A stretch of DNA of 64,000 bases, taken from Bidens hawaiensis. Taxonomy: Eukaryota > Streptophyta > Magnoliopsida > Asterales > Asteraceae. The DNA lies in assembly GCA_021521415.1 (NCBI GenBank), contig JAIQDT010009188.1:36757-100756 (forward strand), read 5' to 3'. A program made the translations under genes and the position numbers. This document shows positions 10,429 to 22,148 of the stretch, in pieces (positions within the stretch are counted from its first letter, which is position 1; every line of letters begins with the position of its first letter). The notes under the pieces are model-generated. The model searched no databases. It had not been told where the DNA came from and saw nothing but the letters and a program-made list of their open reading frames with translations.

Positions 10429-11311
10429 AAATGAACAGCACCGTTAACTTACCCCTCAGAAAGGGACAGAGGGGTCCTCTTTGGGGTAACCCTCCGGCGT
10501 GAGAATAAGTATTTGTGGGAGAAGATAATAATATCAGAGTAAGGAAATCTGGAGAGTATTGCTTAATAGCTGAATACTCTGTGATTGGATGTGATTGTGT
10601 ATGTTACTGGCTGTAACTGTCTGTGATTGAATGTAATTGAATATGATTGAATGCCTCTCCTTGTGGAGTTGATGCTGTATTTATAGTGCTAGGGTTTCCA
10701 CTGATTGGGCTCAGCCTTGTTGGCCTCCTCCAATTGCTCTGCGCCACGTGTCCTCTGGGACACCTGGTGCTTTCTCATTGGTTATAATTACGTGGTAGAA
10801 CATGGGTTATGCTGAGTTGTCCACCTTTCATTTGGCAGCTGTCAACATCAGCATATTCTTATTCCTTAAAAAGATACCTTCTGGAAGGTTGTCTGACGTG
10901 CACAATCAAGGTTGCCCTAATCCTGATTTGGATAAGGACGAGGTTGATTATGTGCATGTGTGATATGCGCCAATCCTGAGGATGCGCGATGTCTTCTCTT
11001 TATTCTCACGCGCAGATGTTTCATGCGCAGATGTGATATGCACGAGCATGTGATATGCGCCGCGCGCTGATGCGCCACGCGCATATGTGATATGCGTGAG
11101 CATACGTGATGCGTGAGCATATGTGTGCCTGGGCATATGATGCCTGAGCATGTGTGGTGCCTGGGCATATGATGCCTGAGCATGTGTGATATGCGCCATG
11201 CGCATAGGTTTTGGCTTTGTGCCTTCATAGTGTCTTGATTTCAAGCCTCTTGTCTATATCTTGTGGGTTGACCCGCCTCGCTCGGTGTTGAGGTGGGTAC
11301 ATACCTCTTCA
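10429..11311 (-). repeat. Inverted, truncated LTR copy
   Basis: Reverse complement of 7007-7889; lacks the last about 103 bp of the LTR (R/U5 end) and joins gag sequence at AAATGAACAGCA. On the plus strand it ends CCTCTTCA at 11311. The near-perfect match to the left arm shows recent origin or gene conversion. Confidence 0.85.
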
Positions 11312-13434
11312 GTAGATAAGTCAGGTATTATGCATTAGTTTCACACTTTACCCTTACTAAATCCATTTACATGTAAGTATTTCAAGCATGGTAAGCATTT
11401 TATCTTACACACTTATTTATCTGCTTATTCATTCAAAATAGAGAGTAAATACATTCATTGTAATGCATGGCTCAAACTTGTGTGACTTGGCCTTCATTTC
11501 TATGAAGCTTATCAGCTATGTTACACTATAACAACATGATGTATTTCATTTATCTTTTATAACAAATAGAATTTAGAGAGAAAGGGGGGGGGGGGGAGGG
11601 AAGATTAGCGATTTACCAGTTATACCAATAAGTTAGCTAATCTATTTTATTCTATGATCATGTGAGTGTTCTTTATATTATTATTCATTAACCCATTTGT
11701 GGTGTTAAAAGAACTATACCTTGTGATAATCTCTCTATTTGCGTTAATGGTACCGGCCAAAGATTTTCTCATTACTTCTTCTGTTTTTCTCTTTTTACGT
11801 TTTTCAACACCGTATTGTTGTTTAGGAGCATAAATGCTAAAAATTAATCCAAGAAATATGAAAATTAGGACAATTATTTCTAACAAAAAGTAAAATTGAG
11901 TGCATCAAGAAATTAGAAAAATAAAAAATAAAACATACCATCGTGGTCAACGGTGGCCTATTGGTGCCCAATGATGGCCTATTGGTGGACTCGACGATGG
12001 CTAATGGTGATTGATGTAGGTGGTCGATTACTCGGCAGTCGACTCTTCCCCTACTCGCCGCTATTTTGTATCTTTTTTATTGTTATTCTTTTTAGTTTTA
12101 TATTGGGGAAAATAACTCAATAAGTTGTATTGGATATTTGGATTATTGATACAAAAAAATATTTGTGCCCATAGTTGTAAGTCCAAGAGAGGTGGTAAAC
12201 TAAACTAACCCCCAATACCCACCAATTCCATAATGTCATGTCATTTTATTCATATATTACCGTAAACCACTTAAACAGAAGGGGGGCACTCCACTCAACT
12301 AGTCTATGACATTCTTCTACTTTCGAGCCCGAAAACTCTGCCCGTTTATTTTTTTTGTTTTATTGTTCGGATCTTTATTATTAAATAAAAATGATGAGCT
12401 ATTATTTATTTTATTACGGTTATCGCACTACACAATTTCATTTATTTGTTAAACGAATTGTTATAACTATTAAATTTGTGCAAAAATCACCCCTTAACAA
12501 TGTTTGGTCCTAGCTTGATTAACTGACTTACCTGCAGGGACTTAATGCAATTTATTCAAAACATTTTTTTCTTTTCTTTTCTTTTTTTCCCTCCCGTCGA
12601 TAACAATCCCACTCCCCCCAAATTAGCCGGGAATCACAGGTTTGGTCACACCTACTCATTAATTGATCGTTTACGCGTTTAATCACATCAATTATGTTAA
12701 AATACAGCTAATTGATACTGAATTTAAAATAACATAAACCACATCCTTTTTTTATCTCAAAACCGTATAACTACGTCCTTAATCTAATTAAATTATACCT
12801 CACATTCTCTTATAACCTTGAAACTAAGCCCTAACCTAATTGTAACTCTAAAGTCGGTTTAGATCGATTTTGAGCTCGTGCTCTTTGCGGAAGCCCTAGG
12901 TGATCATTCTCCTTCTATTCGTTATAGTTTAAGGTAATTGATATAGGGTTCTTGGAATTTTTTGTGCCCCCTTTAAAACTCCTCTGTCAATTTTAATTGA
13001 TAGAGGGTGTAAGTCATTCAATTGAAATTTTAGGGTTCTTTAAGATTAGGGATCAATTCGGAATAATGCTTAACTATTTTCTGTTCCATGTAATAAACAA
13101 GTTAGACACCTGCCATAGTGACAGGTGCATTGATGTTGAAGCTTAGACCGGTCAAGGGCGCGGGTTCAAATCACCATAACCTGATTTTTTTGGTTTATTT
13201 TCTTTTAATTATTTCTTTTCTTTGTTCCTTCTTTTTTTTATTATTATTATTATTAATTTTTTTATTTCAAACAAAATCTTTAACTTCCCATTTAAACGTT
13301 TCTGTATATACCAATATATATTGGAATACATATAAATAAATATAAATATATAATCATATTTCTTGATTAAATAAAAGCCTAATATAATTTCAAAGATAAT
13401 TAAACGAAAAATAGTTTTAACCGTCTAACAAACT
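11312..13434. other. Non-coding AT-rich region
   Basis: No gene that I can support. It contains a G-run of about 12 at 11585-11597, a CT-rich stretch near 12565-12590, a local repeat of GATGGCCTATTGGTG-like words at 11945-12010, and a tRNA-like B-box at 13118-13190. It is the target into which the solo LTR at 13435 inserted; the other flank resumes at 35574. Confidence 0.4.
13118..13190 (+). other. tRNA-like 3' half (B-box) relic
   Basis: GGGCGCGGGTTCAAATCACC has the pol III B-box core GGTTCAAATC and is followed by ATAACCTGATTTTTTT, a T-run like a pol III terminator. No full cloverleaf can be drawn. A SINE relic is likeliest. Confidence 0.35.
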
Positions 13435-14184
13435 TGTAACATTTTGGATTTTTTGTTTCATGTTTTGTACCCAATCTGGTTCGTAGTCGGTTAAAATTAT
13501 TAAGAAAAGATTTATTTTATTTAATTATTCCTTTTATATATTTATTAAACTATCAAAGAATTGCCAAACCAACCCCTAAACTAACAATTTACCATTTTTA
13601 CACCCTTGACCAAATATGAAGGACCTAAGTGCAAATATTATTCAAAATTATAATAATATAATAATACTTCTTTCTTCTTCCTCTAAACCATCGGCCGACA
13701 CCCATAACCTTCTAAGGCAGCTCGTGTTTTTCGCCCCAAATCACGAAATAACTTTATAAAAACGACTCTCCGTTAATACACGATCCCACCGACATGTTAA
13801 TTATAGTAAACGAATCAAAATTCATAGCTAATCGCGTAATGTCAGACCCACGGCTCAACCGAGTCTAAATTGCTCACGCAATCCCTACAACACCACGATA
13901 CTAAACCCTAAGTTAATTGCAGTAAACACAGTTGTGCAGGTCACTTTTGAATCCAATTTGGTCCGTGACTTTTAACGTCGTCGTTCTCCTTAAAACCTTC
14001 ATCGATTTTGGTAATTACATTGTGCATTCAGTTCGTTTTTGATAGTTTAACCAAAATCATAACCTAATTCTAATCAAAATCAATTATTAAACGGATTTGG
14101 GATCTAGGGTTCATATTTGAGTTAGGGACGAATGCAAGTTACATATTTAATTAACTCAGTTTCGTATTATACCTAAGTTGTGGC

Positions 14185-14230
14185 GCTGGCCTGGCCTGGG
14201 GCGTGGGTTCGAGTCCCCCAGGCCCGGCTT
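14185..14230 (+). other. tRNA-like B-box relic in solo LTR
   Basis: GCGTGGGTTCGAGTCCCCCAG contains the T-arm/B-box GGTTCGAGTCC and can form a T-arm-like stem; T-rich sequence follows. There is no complete tRNA fold, so this is not called as a tRNA gene. Confidence 0.35.
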
Positions 14231-14391
14231 TTAGAATTTTATTTTTTTTATATACTTTTTAACCAAGTTTTGTTGATATTACACATATATAACATTAAGT
14301 AAACATGATTTTGAGAAACCGAACCTCCGGCTTATTGTTTTCTTGTCGTGGGACCCTTATTTTCTTTATTAGTCGTTTAAATATGTATATG

Positions 14392-15394
14392 TGTTGGGTT
14401 GGATTTTTGATAAGGAAGATTGGAATCTTCTCAATCTCCTCAGAAAACGGTTAAGTATGGACTTCGAGCAAGCCTAGACGATCGAGCATGGTTTTACTAC
14501 TTCGAGCAAGGTCTTGTGAACCTTAAATGGTTGATTCTTCTAAGTGTCAAGGCTTCGAGCAAGCTACACTTCAACGAGCAAGAGTATTCTTCTGTCGAGC
14601 ATGGATTGCCAATCGAGCAAACAGCTTGATCATACAAGTTTTAACCAAGTGTTACGAGCACAGGATGGTCGAGCACATGGGGACAAGCATGGATGCAATA
14701 AGAAGATGTCAAGTGATCAGAGCAAGGACTTCGAGCACAGTTCAGTTCCCCGAGCAAGATTTACATCCGAGCATGTTAAAGATTGTTTAATAAGTCTAAG
14801 AACAAGACTGAAGACATCAAGAAGAATGAGCTTGCTCGATGGACTAATTCGAGCAAAGCAAGGATTGGTCAAGAGGAATGAAGGCTGCTAGTACAGAATA
14901 TCTTAAAGGAAGATATTCTAAGTAAAAGTGTGCTCGAGGACACACCGAGCATACCTAGAATAGGAAGTGTGCTCGAGCAAGATATTTATCTTGTATTTCA
15001 TCATGTAATGGTTAGGACTTCTAGAAGGAATGTCAGGGTCTATAAATAGATGTCTAGGTTTCCATTTAGGGCACGGATAAGGACGCACACAATACAAAAA
15101 CATTCTAAAAGAACATTCTATTTGTTTCCTCGTATAGCCGCTGCCGTCACGCACGAAACCCTAGAAATTCTATACACTGTTACATTGAATGATGCATTTA
15201 TTACATTGAATCTTTGTCTTTGAATGTACTTTTATTGATTACTTGTTATCATTTCGTGTTAGTTATTTTCACTCCTTCGTTCCCACTTGTTGGATATCCT
15301 GATTCCGCTGGATATTCAATAGGCCTTTAGGTAATCGAGTCAGTGTGCTCTTGTTAACCTTTTCTAAGTTTTCATCCGACTCACGGTCCTAACA
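14392..15394 (+). repeat. 5' LTR of 20-kb Copia
   Basis: Starts TGTTGGGTTGG and ends CGGTCCTAACA. Its U3 holds 15 copies of CGAGCA in about 530 bp (14460-14980). A TATA box lies at 15041-15048. The PBS follows 2 bp after the end. It aligns along its full length with 33436-34462. Confidence 0.93.
15041..15048 (+). promoter_or_regulatory. TATA box of Copia LTR
   Basis: TATAAATA in GGGTCTATAAATAGATG; the same box is at 34108-34115 in the 3' LTR. Confidence 0.75.
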
Positions 15395-15396
15395 CG

Positions 15397-15408
15397 TGGT
15401 ATCAGAGC
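15397..15408 (+). other. Primer-binding site (initiator-Met tRNA type)
   Basis: TGGTATCAGAGC, the standard Copia PBS complementary to the 3' end of initiator methionine tRNA, two bases after the LTR. Confidence 0.9.
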
Positions 15409-15491
15409 TTTGGAAGCTCGCTGAAGGCCAGGGGACAGATGGTTTGTGAAAAAGCTTGAGGCTTTACTCTGTTTCTATACTGCAAATTCCA

Positions 15492-18400
15492 TGTAAGACC
15501 CCGAATCCCGGGAATCCTACAGTTGGTGATTACGTCCACAAATTCACAAAAATTTAAAACCAAACGATTCGTTTTTATTTAAAACAAGTTCAGAGTAAAT
15601 AACAGCGGAAAAAGTGTAAGTATTTAAAAATCCCAAACAGGAGTACAAGTGTCCAAAATCAAATATAAATAAAATATCTGCTTTATTTGAAATCCTCGAC
15701 CAGAAATGCCTTCAACCTTCCGAGTAGTCTCCAGCACGTCCAAGCGATAATCTCCAATCCTTAACCTGAAAATCAATCTAATATACACACAAAGTCAGCT
15801 AGAGCTGAGTCAGTTCAAGTTTTTCATAATCGACATTTATTAAACAATTTAAACTCCATGAGTATGAAATGTAGGGGAAAATCATGAGTAATTAGTTACA
15901 TAATTTCCCTTGGTCAAAACATAAGTCCATAAAATCATAAATAGCTTTTCTTATTTAAATCATAAGTAAACAAAACATTAAACATCTTTTCGCGCAGCAT
16001 GGGACTCCTCACCCCGGGTCTTCCCCGACTAATATATTTGACCCAGCCACGGTTTAACAAAACCATTAAAATCATGTAACATGAGCCTCGTCACCCCGGT
16101 CATCCCCAAGTAATATATTTGACTAGGTTACAGTTTAAATAAAACAATTCACGCAACACGAGCCTCCTCACCCCGGGTCATCCCTAAGTAATATATTTGA
16201 CTCGGTCGCGGTTTACCAACACATACACATTCACATACACACATACAAACATATAATTCGAACATCCAACCAACAATATCAACACATACGATCCATAAAT
16301 AATGGATAATCTAGGCATTCAATACTAAGCCTAATATTAATATAATTCACCAAATAATACATTCATCGTCGAACACACGTACACGGGCCTCTCCACCACG
16401 AGTCAAGACTCGAGTAATATATTTGACCCGGACGCGGTAAGACCTAAGCATGTGACACGAGCCTCTCCACCATGGGTTAAACCCGAGTAATATATTTGAC
16501 TCGGTCACAGCTTACACATCCAAGCACGTGATACGGGCCACTCCACCACGGGTACAACCCGAGTAATATATTTGACCCGATCACGGCTCAACACACAACG
16601 GGCCTCTACACCACGGGATTTTAAAACCCGAGTAATATATTTGACCCGCCAAAATGATGATCACGCCACACGGGCCTCTCCACCACGGGATTTGAAAACC
16701 CGAGTAATATATTTGACCCGGCCGTGATCACCATGCACACACACATCAATAAGCCTACTCACATCATTCTTAGTCACGAGGAATTAAATATCATCACACA
16801 ACCGTAGGCTATAAGGTAACACATACTCATACATACATACATACCTCCATACATACACACACACATACACACACATATATATATATATATCATCACACGA
16901 CATTCAAAATTACAAGTAAGCCTATGGGCCATAAGGTAATATATAATAATCAGTCCAATACATGAACTAAGTAAATAGGTCTACTCGTATTCAATTACTA
17001 CCAAGCCTATTAACATCATCGAGTCTAGACCATAATCAGGTATATAACCTTAAGGAATATATGACCATAACAAGTCTTAAATATCCTACGGCATAGAATA
17101 TAGTCCACTCATAGTTTTGTAAATGCACAAATACAAGTAAAGCTATGTAATACCATCCAAATAGTTGTAACGAGTAAAATAGTGTAAAATTGTATTATGG
17201 TGTGTATGCTAGCCCAAAACGTAAAAAGATTTAAAAGGGCCATCACGAACTCACCTGAGACGAGCCACACAAATACCAAAGGGTTTGAGAACCTCAAAGC
17301 CAATCCACAGTTTACAAGCTTGTCGGATTTCACACAAAGATTACTAACTAAACATACCGACTCGTTTATTCTACGAGACGTTCTAACATGATTTGATTGA
17401 CCTAAAGCCTTGACATTACCAAATTCAATTACATCAGCCCCCGAGGCCATGTATTTACCAAAACCACCCTTAGTTAATCCCAGAGACAAAGGGTTCCCAA
17501 TTTACCCCCTAAAGTTGTTGACTTTATCGAATACGCACGTTAACGGGTTGTTTGTGCACTTAGATACCGACTTAGCCCCGTGTGGACCAAATTTAGTAAA
17601 ATCACAGCCAACAAGTCCACACGACGCTACACGAGTTGGATGGGTCGGTAATTCGCAAGCACGATGCACAAATTACCAATAAACGCGAATGTGCGCCGTA
17701 CCAACCCGTTTGAGTAACCAACAACCAATTCAGCCCCAATAACATAAAAATATAGTTTTTCACAGCCAAAAAATCATACCGAGGCTACAACATCCGAATT
17801 GGTTGTTAATTCCCTCAAACAACGCGCTAGACGCAACAATTGACAAACTAGACAACCGAAACCTAGTTTTCACTTCATCAACAGTTGACTAATCTAACGA
17901 ATGCCAAAACTCATGATACTAAAGTATATTACACTAGACATACCTAGAAGATGACGGAGCACGAACTTCAGTTATAACAGCCCCGAAAGATGCGAGAAAG
18001 GGCAGCCACCGGTTAAGCCTAAAACGAACTTATCAATCAATAACGAATATAACATGCAGATTTTAGCATGCAAAGATGTATTTTATTACATAGGAAAACC
18101 ATGGAATTAAATTATTAAATTTTTACCAGAGTTGCATAAATATCTTAAGTTTATAAAAATATATTTATTATATTTTTCTAGTGGACACAAAAATCATAAA
18201 AATTTCTCCAACACAGAAAGGTATGTGCAGCTATTTCAGTGCGCAGAAAAATGGTTTTATTTTTATAAAAATCATTACCCAGACAAATTAAACGATTCCA
18301 AATGGGTATGGTTCCTAACTCAACATATTAACTTCTAGAAGTGGAACCAACCAATTTAGACTTGTCGAAAAAGGGTTATGATGTCGGGAAGACAGACCAT

Positions 18401-18970
18401 AATCTGTCATCCCGCATCAGCTTTGACACTCGATCTTATAAAATCATAAAAAGTATTCAAATCTCGTCCAAAAATTACGTATTATACCTTTCTGGAAACT
18501 AGACTCAAAGTAGAACATCATAGAATAAATAATCAATCAAAAACAATATATTTTCATCGAGTTACAGACCGAGCAATAAACGAGTATGAATCTGTCAGAA
18601 ATTGTTATAATCAAAACTCAACCCTAACGTGTTTAACAAAGGGTTTAATAGTGAAAAACAGTTATAATAAGATAGAAGCGACCTGAATTAGACTCGGGAG
18701 GCAGGAGATTGGCTGGAACCTGCACGGAAATCGAGGAGGAGCCTCCCCTAGCTGCTGTCGATCGGAATTATGGTGGGGGGCTAGGGTTTTTCTTGTTATG
18801 ATATAATAATTAACATTTTAGTCCCTCAACTAAGAAAGGTGCAACAACTTGGAATGGAAATTAATAAATTTAGCTTACTGAGAAGGTCTCCGAGGAATGC
18901 CGGATAAGTCCCGAGAACATACAAGCTTTGTTAGGCATACCCCTTTTTACAAAAATTTACGGACGTTACA
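15492..18970. mobile_element. 3.5-kb solo LTR nested in Copia leader
   Basis: Starts TGTAAGACCCCGAATCC and ends GACGTTACA (TGTAA/TTACA), with TSD TTCCA at 15487-15491 and 18971-18975. No coding frame; contains a minisatellite at 15990-16740. Length and ends suit a large Gypsy LTR. It landed 16 bp upstream of the Copia gag ATG, separating the leader from gag. Transcriptional orientation is not clear. Confidence 0.85.
15990..16740 (+). repeat. AGTAATATATTTGACCCGG minisatellite in solo LTR
   Basis: Eight copies of a TAATATATTTGAC core, each preceded by a CACCACGGG...CCCGAG segment able to pair with itself and followed by CCGG.CACGG. Spacing is about 65-80 bp, with one wider gap (16200-16380). 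The units keep a small inverted repeat (CGGG...CCCG) in every copy. Confidence 0.85.
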
Positions 18971-18986
18971 TTCCAGATCTGTTGAA

Positions 18987-20663
18987 ATGGAAGACCAAGA
19001 AGTCTGTACCAACAATATTCCTAGACTACTTGGACAAGAAAACTTTATCAAATGGAAAGTGCTCTTCGAAGCAATTGTAAACTACAACGATGTTCTTTCA
19101 ACAGCTCCGAACAACAATGCCACTGTTGAGCTAAAAATGAAGAAAAGGGATGATAAGGTGTTGTCTATACTGAAGTTAGGTCTTTCTTGGGTAATTTTGA
19201 CAATTGTCAATCATCATAAAACCGCAAAGGGGTATGTATGATGCAGTTATTGATATGTTTGAAGGAAATACTGAACTGAGAGATATCAAGAAAGATAGAC
19301 TGAAACAACAGCTTGATAGGTTCAAGTTTAAGGATGGAGAAAGATTGAAATCAGTTCTACAAAGGTTCATGGTGATTGTTAATGATATAAGAACAACAGA
19401 CCTGCAGATTTCGAACTAAACAAGAAGCTTTTATCGTCCTTGTCGGGTGAGTGGTACATAGCTAGCAAATTTATCAAAGAAAAAGTAAGTTTCCCCAACT
19501 TTAAGTTAGATGATGTAATTGCATTTCTCAAGGATGCAGAACATGAGATGATCGAAAATCATATGATTAGAGAGGACAAGCAAAGTTTTCAATTGAACAA
19601 TGCTCTTCTAGCATCATTGGGCAACCTCTCAATCAAAAACCAGCAGCCTATTATTGAAGATCCATCCGAAACAAGTTCAACATGTAGTGGCCAGTCAAGA
19701 TTTAATGTTCAGCTGATTGAAGATGATACTACCTCTACAGCAAATGGGCAGTCAACATTTATGCAGAACAATAATGCTCAAGGAACAGACTATCAAGCAT
19801 TGTTCTCTATGTTTACTGAGTCATATCATGCCTTTATCGCCAAGAACCTGATCAACACAAGTATTGTGCAGGAAGATCTTGAGCAAATCGATGCTGATGA
19901 CTTGGAAGACATGTACATAAAGTGGCAGGCAGCTATGTTAGCTGTGAGGAGCAAAAGATTATACAACAGAACTGGAAGATCAAGCTTTAATGGACCAAAT
20001 GAGAGAATTGGTTTTGACAAATCTAAAGCAATCTGCTACAACTGTCAGCAACCAGGACATTTTGCTAGAGAGTGCAACCTGCTAAAACAAGTTGGTAATC
20101 AAGTTAATCAGAATCAATTTTATCAAAATCAGAATCAGAACTTTCAGAATCAAAGAAATCAGATTTCCAACCAAAACCCTTATCAAAATCAAAACAGACC
20201 CCAGCAACAAACCTTTCAACCGCAAAGAAACAACCAACTTCAGGTTCACACAAATCAAAACAGGGTTAATCAGAATAATGTGAATCAGGTTAGGGATCAA
20301 GGAAACATTGCAGTAACTAGGGTGCCTCAGGATGGGGAGTTTGATTGGAGCAACCATGCAGCTGAGATTGAGAAGGCAAATGTTGCATTTATGGCCCAAG
20401 TGCAGGACAAGCCTGAATCTTCAAATGTGCAGGTACAATCTTATATTTCAATTTCTGATCTTCTTATTACCATTAATGAACTAAATCAGGAGATTGGAAA
20501 GTGGAAAACTGAGTGTGGGAGAAAGGAAGCATTCTTGAATGTATATGAAGCCAGTGAAGCAACTTATGAAAATCAAATCAAGGGTCTTGAAGATGATTGT
20601 ATGCAGGCATACCAAACCCAATCAAGAATGAAAATTGAAATTGAGGGTTTGAAACGGATGTAA
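18987..20663 (+). pseudogene. Copia gag with CCHC zinc knuckle
   Basis: Starts at the ATG at 18987 (MEDQEVCTNN). The N-terminal domain shows FIKWKVLFEAIV and later GMYDAVIDMFEG and FKFKDGERLKSVLQRF, the layout of Copia capsid (UBN2-like) gag. The frame changes near 19230 and again after 19419, where it re-enters the starting frame. A zinc knuckle CYNCQQPGHFAREC lies at about 20035-20075, followed by a Gln/Asn-rich stretch (QNQ repeats, 20095-20280) and a helical region to 20660. A TAA interrupts at 20661-20663. The gag fragment at 1-460 matches its last 90 residues. Nonfunctional because of at least two frameshifts and a stop. Confidence 0.9.
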
Positions 20664-22148
20664 GCTTAAGAGAAATTGAAGAATGCTGACTTGTTAATTC
20701 AAATGGAATTCTTGAAGAACCTTGTTTCTACAAGAAATATAGTGGGTTTTGTGGATAAGATAATAGAGGAAGAGAAGTACAAAAATGTGCCACCACCTTT
20801 CTGTGATAGCTACCCACTGAAAGTAGATAAGGAGAACAGAAGTGAATATCTGAAACAATTCAAGAATGTGTTTGATGATAAGGCTGATTTTGTAAAACAG
20901 TATGATGATGTGTTTGTAGATAAGAATGGAGAGTTTGTAGTAAAACAGAATGAGGAACCAGAATTGAAGAAGATTGCAAAGAAGGATAATCAGAAAAAGA
21001 AATGGAGTGAGTACTCAAGTGAAGATAGTAACTGCAGTTGTGGGAGCACAAAATCATCTAAGGGAAAGAAGAAAAGGGGATCTAGCAAGAAGAAAGGTGA
21101 AAAGATTCCTCTACTGCAAAAGATGACTCCCAAGCTGAAGAAACACTATGAATAGATGAGAAAGGAACATGTGGTATTTGATATCTGTGGAAGATCTCAA
21201 ACAGATGTCAAGAAGAAGAATGATGTCCCTTAGAAATCTTCTTATGATCAGTCACATCCTCCAATCTATCCAGTCTTCTCAAACCATGAACTGTTTGACA
21301 TTTTAGATGTGGAGTATGTACCAATGAGAAGACTTGTTGGAGTTGAAAATGGAAGCTGTTCAATAACCCCTTCCAAGCTGAAGCCTATAGTGTTTGTCAA
21401 TGAGAAATACCATTTGGTGCCTGATGTAAACAGACCCATCAAAATGGACTTCAGCAACTCTTTATGTCCTAAAACTTCCCTAGGCTTTGATTTCCCCAAA
21501 CCCAGTGACAAAATTAAATACAAGCAATTGCTTGAAGACATGGGGAGCTATGCCAAAGTCTGGTGCAAGAAGTGTGATGCCTATGGTCATCACACTAACT
21601 CTTGCTGGTTTGAAGAGGAAGAGTTTGTGGTTACTGATGTGGTCTGTGGCATTGACATGAAGGAATACAAGAAAATGTATCAAAGACACTTGAATGAAGA
21701 AAAAATGGAGTTCAGATGATGAAGAGAATAGATCAGTGTTAGAAAAGAGATTGAAACAAGTCTTAAAGATCAAGGATGATGCAAAGGTTTCAAACAAACC
21801 TACAAAGAACAGAAGGTCAAATGACAAAGGAAAGGAAAAGATTAGACCAGGTGTTCTTAATGGGGATGAGAAATTCTTGATGAAGCAGGGTTATGAACCG
21901 AGAGGGTTTCAATGGAAGACTAAAAAGGAGTCGACTGAAAAGAAAGACTATATGATTGAGCAAACTGAAGAATTAATCAAACCACAAGTTATGAAAGCTG
22001 GGTCAGAATCAGACTCAGAAGAATAATGTGATGTTGTGTATGAAGACCCACTTCCAGCTCCAGTTCCAACTCCTGATGAATCTTCAACTGATACTGAATT
22101 ACAAACTGATGCAGTTTGTAACTTAGAATCCAACTAATTCTAGTTTAT
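20664..22148 (+). pseudogene. Copia gag-pol linker with second zinc knuckle
   Basis: A charged, Lys/Glu-rich region between the first zinc knuckle and protease. Most of it stays in the gag frame (20676-21155 and 21309-21719), broken by stops at 20661 and 21153 and others, then shifts frame to 21694-22026 and back. It includes a VPPPF segment also present at 410-425 and basic stretches (KGKKKRGSSKKK). At about 21564-21610 there is a second perfect CX2CX4HX4C knuckle, CKKCDAYGHHTNSC. Its role is inferred to be nucleic-acid binding as part of gag; the length of this linker (about 490 codons) is unusual for Copia. Confidence 0.75.

Larger units (their letters stand above)
7007..11311. mobile_element. 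Palindromic, rearranged Ty3/Gypsy element
   Basis: A 4.3-kb structure with near-identical inverted arms: 7007-7889 is the reverse complement of 10429-11311 (883 bp each, no length difference, two mismatches found by eye near 7519 and 7709). The arms are LTR copies in opposite orientation. Between them the plus strand carries leader, PBS and the N-terminal two thirds of gag (8064-9345), and the minus strand carries gag C-terminus, protease and the RT start (10322 down to 9345). The halves meet head to head near 9345. The flanks AGTTG (7002-7006) and GTAGA (11312-11316) do not match, so no TSD supports a simple insertion of the final product. Confidence 0.85.

Noticed and set aside
11647..11886. 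79-codon minus-strand frame with a hydrophobic start and basic segment
   Set aside because: Could be a scrap of a membrane protein, but there is no recognised family, no extension in neighbouring frames and the region is AT-rich.
11312..13434. Partner sequence giving a TSD for the palindromic element
   Set aside because: The 5-bp flanks AGTTG and GTAGA differ, so no clean duplication can be claimed.
15990..16740. CRISPR-like array
   Set aside because: Units and spacers are both repeated and the sequence is a plant LTR; it is a minisatellite.
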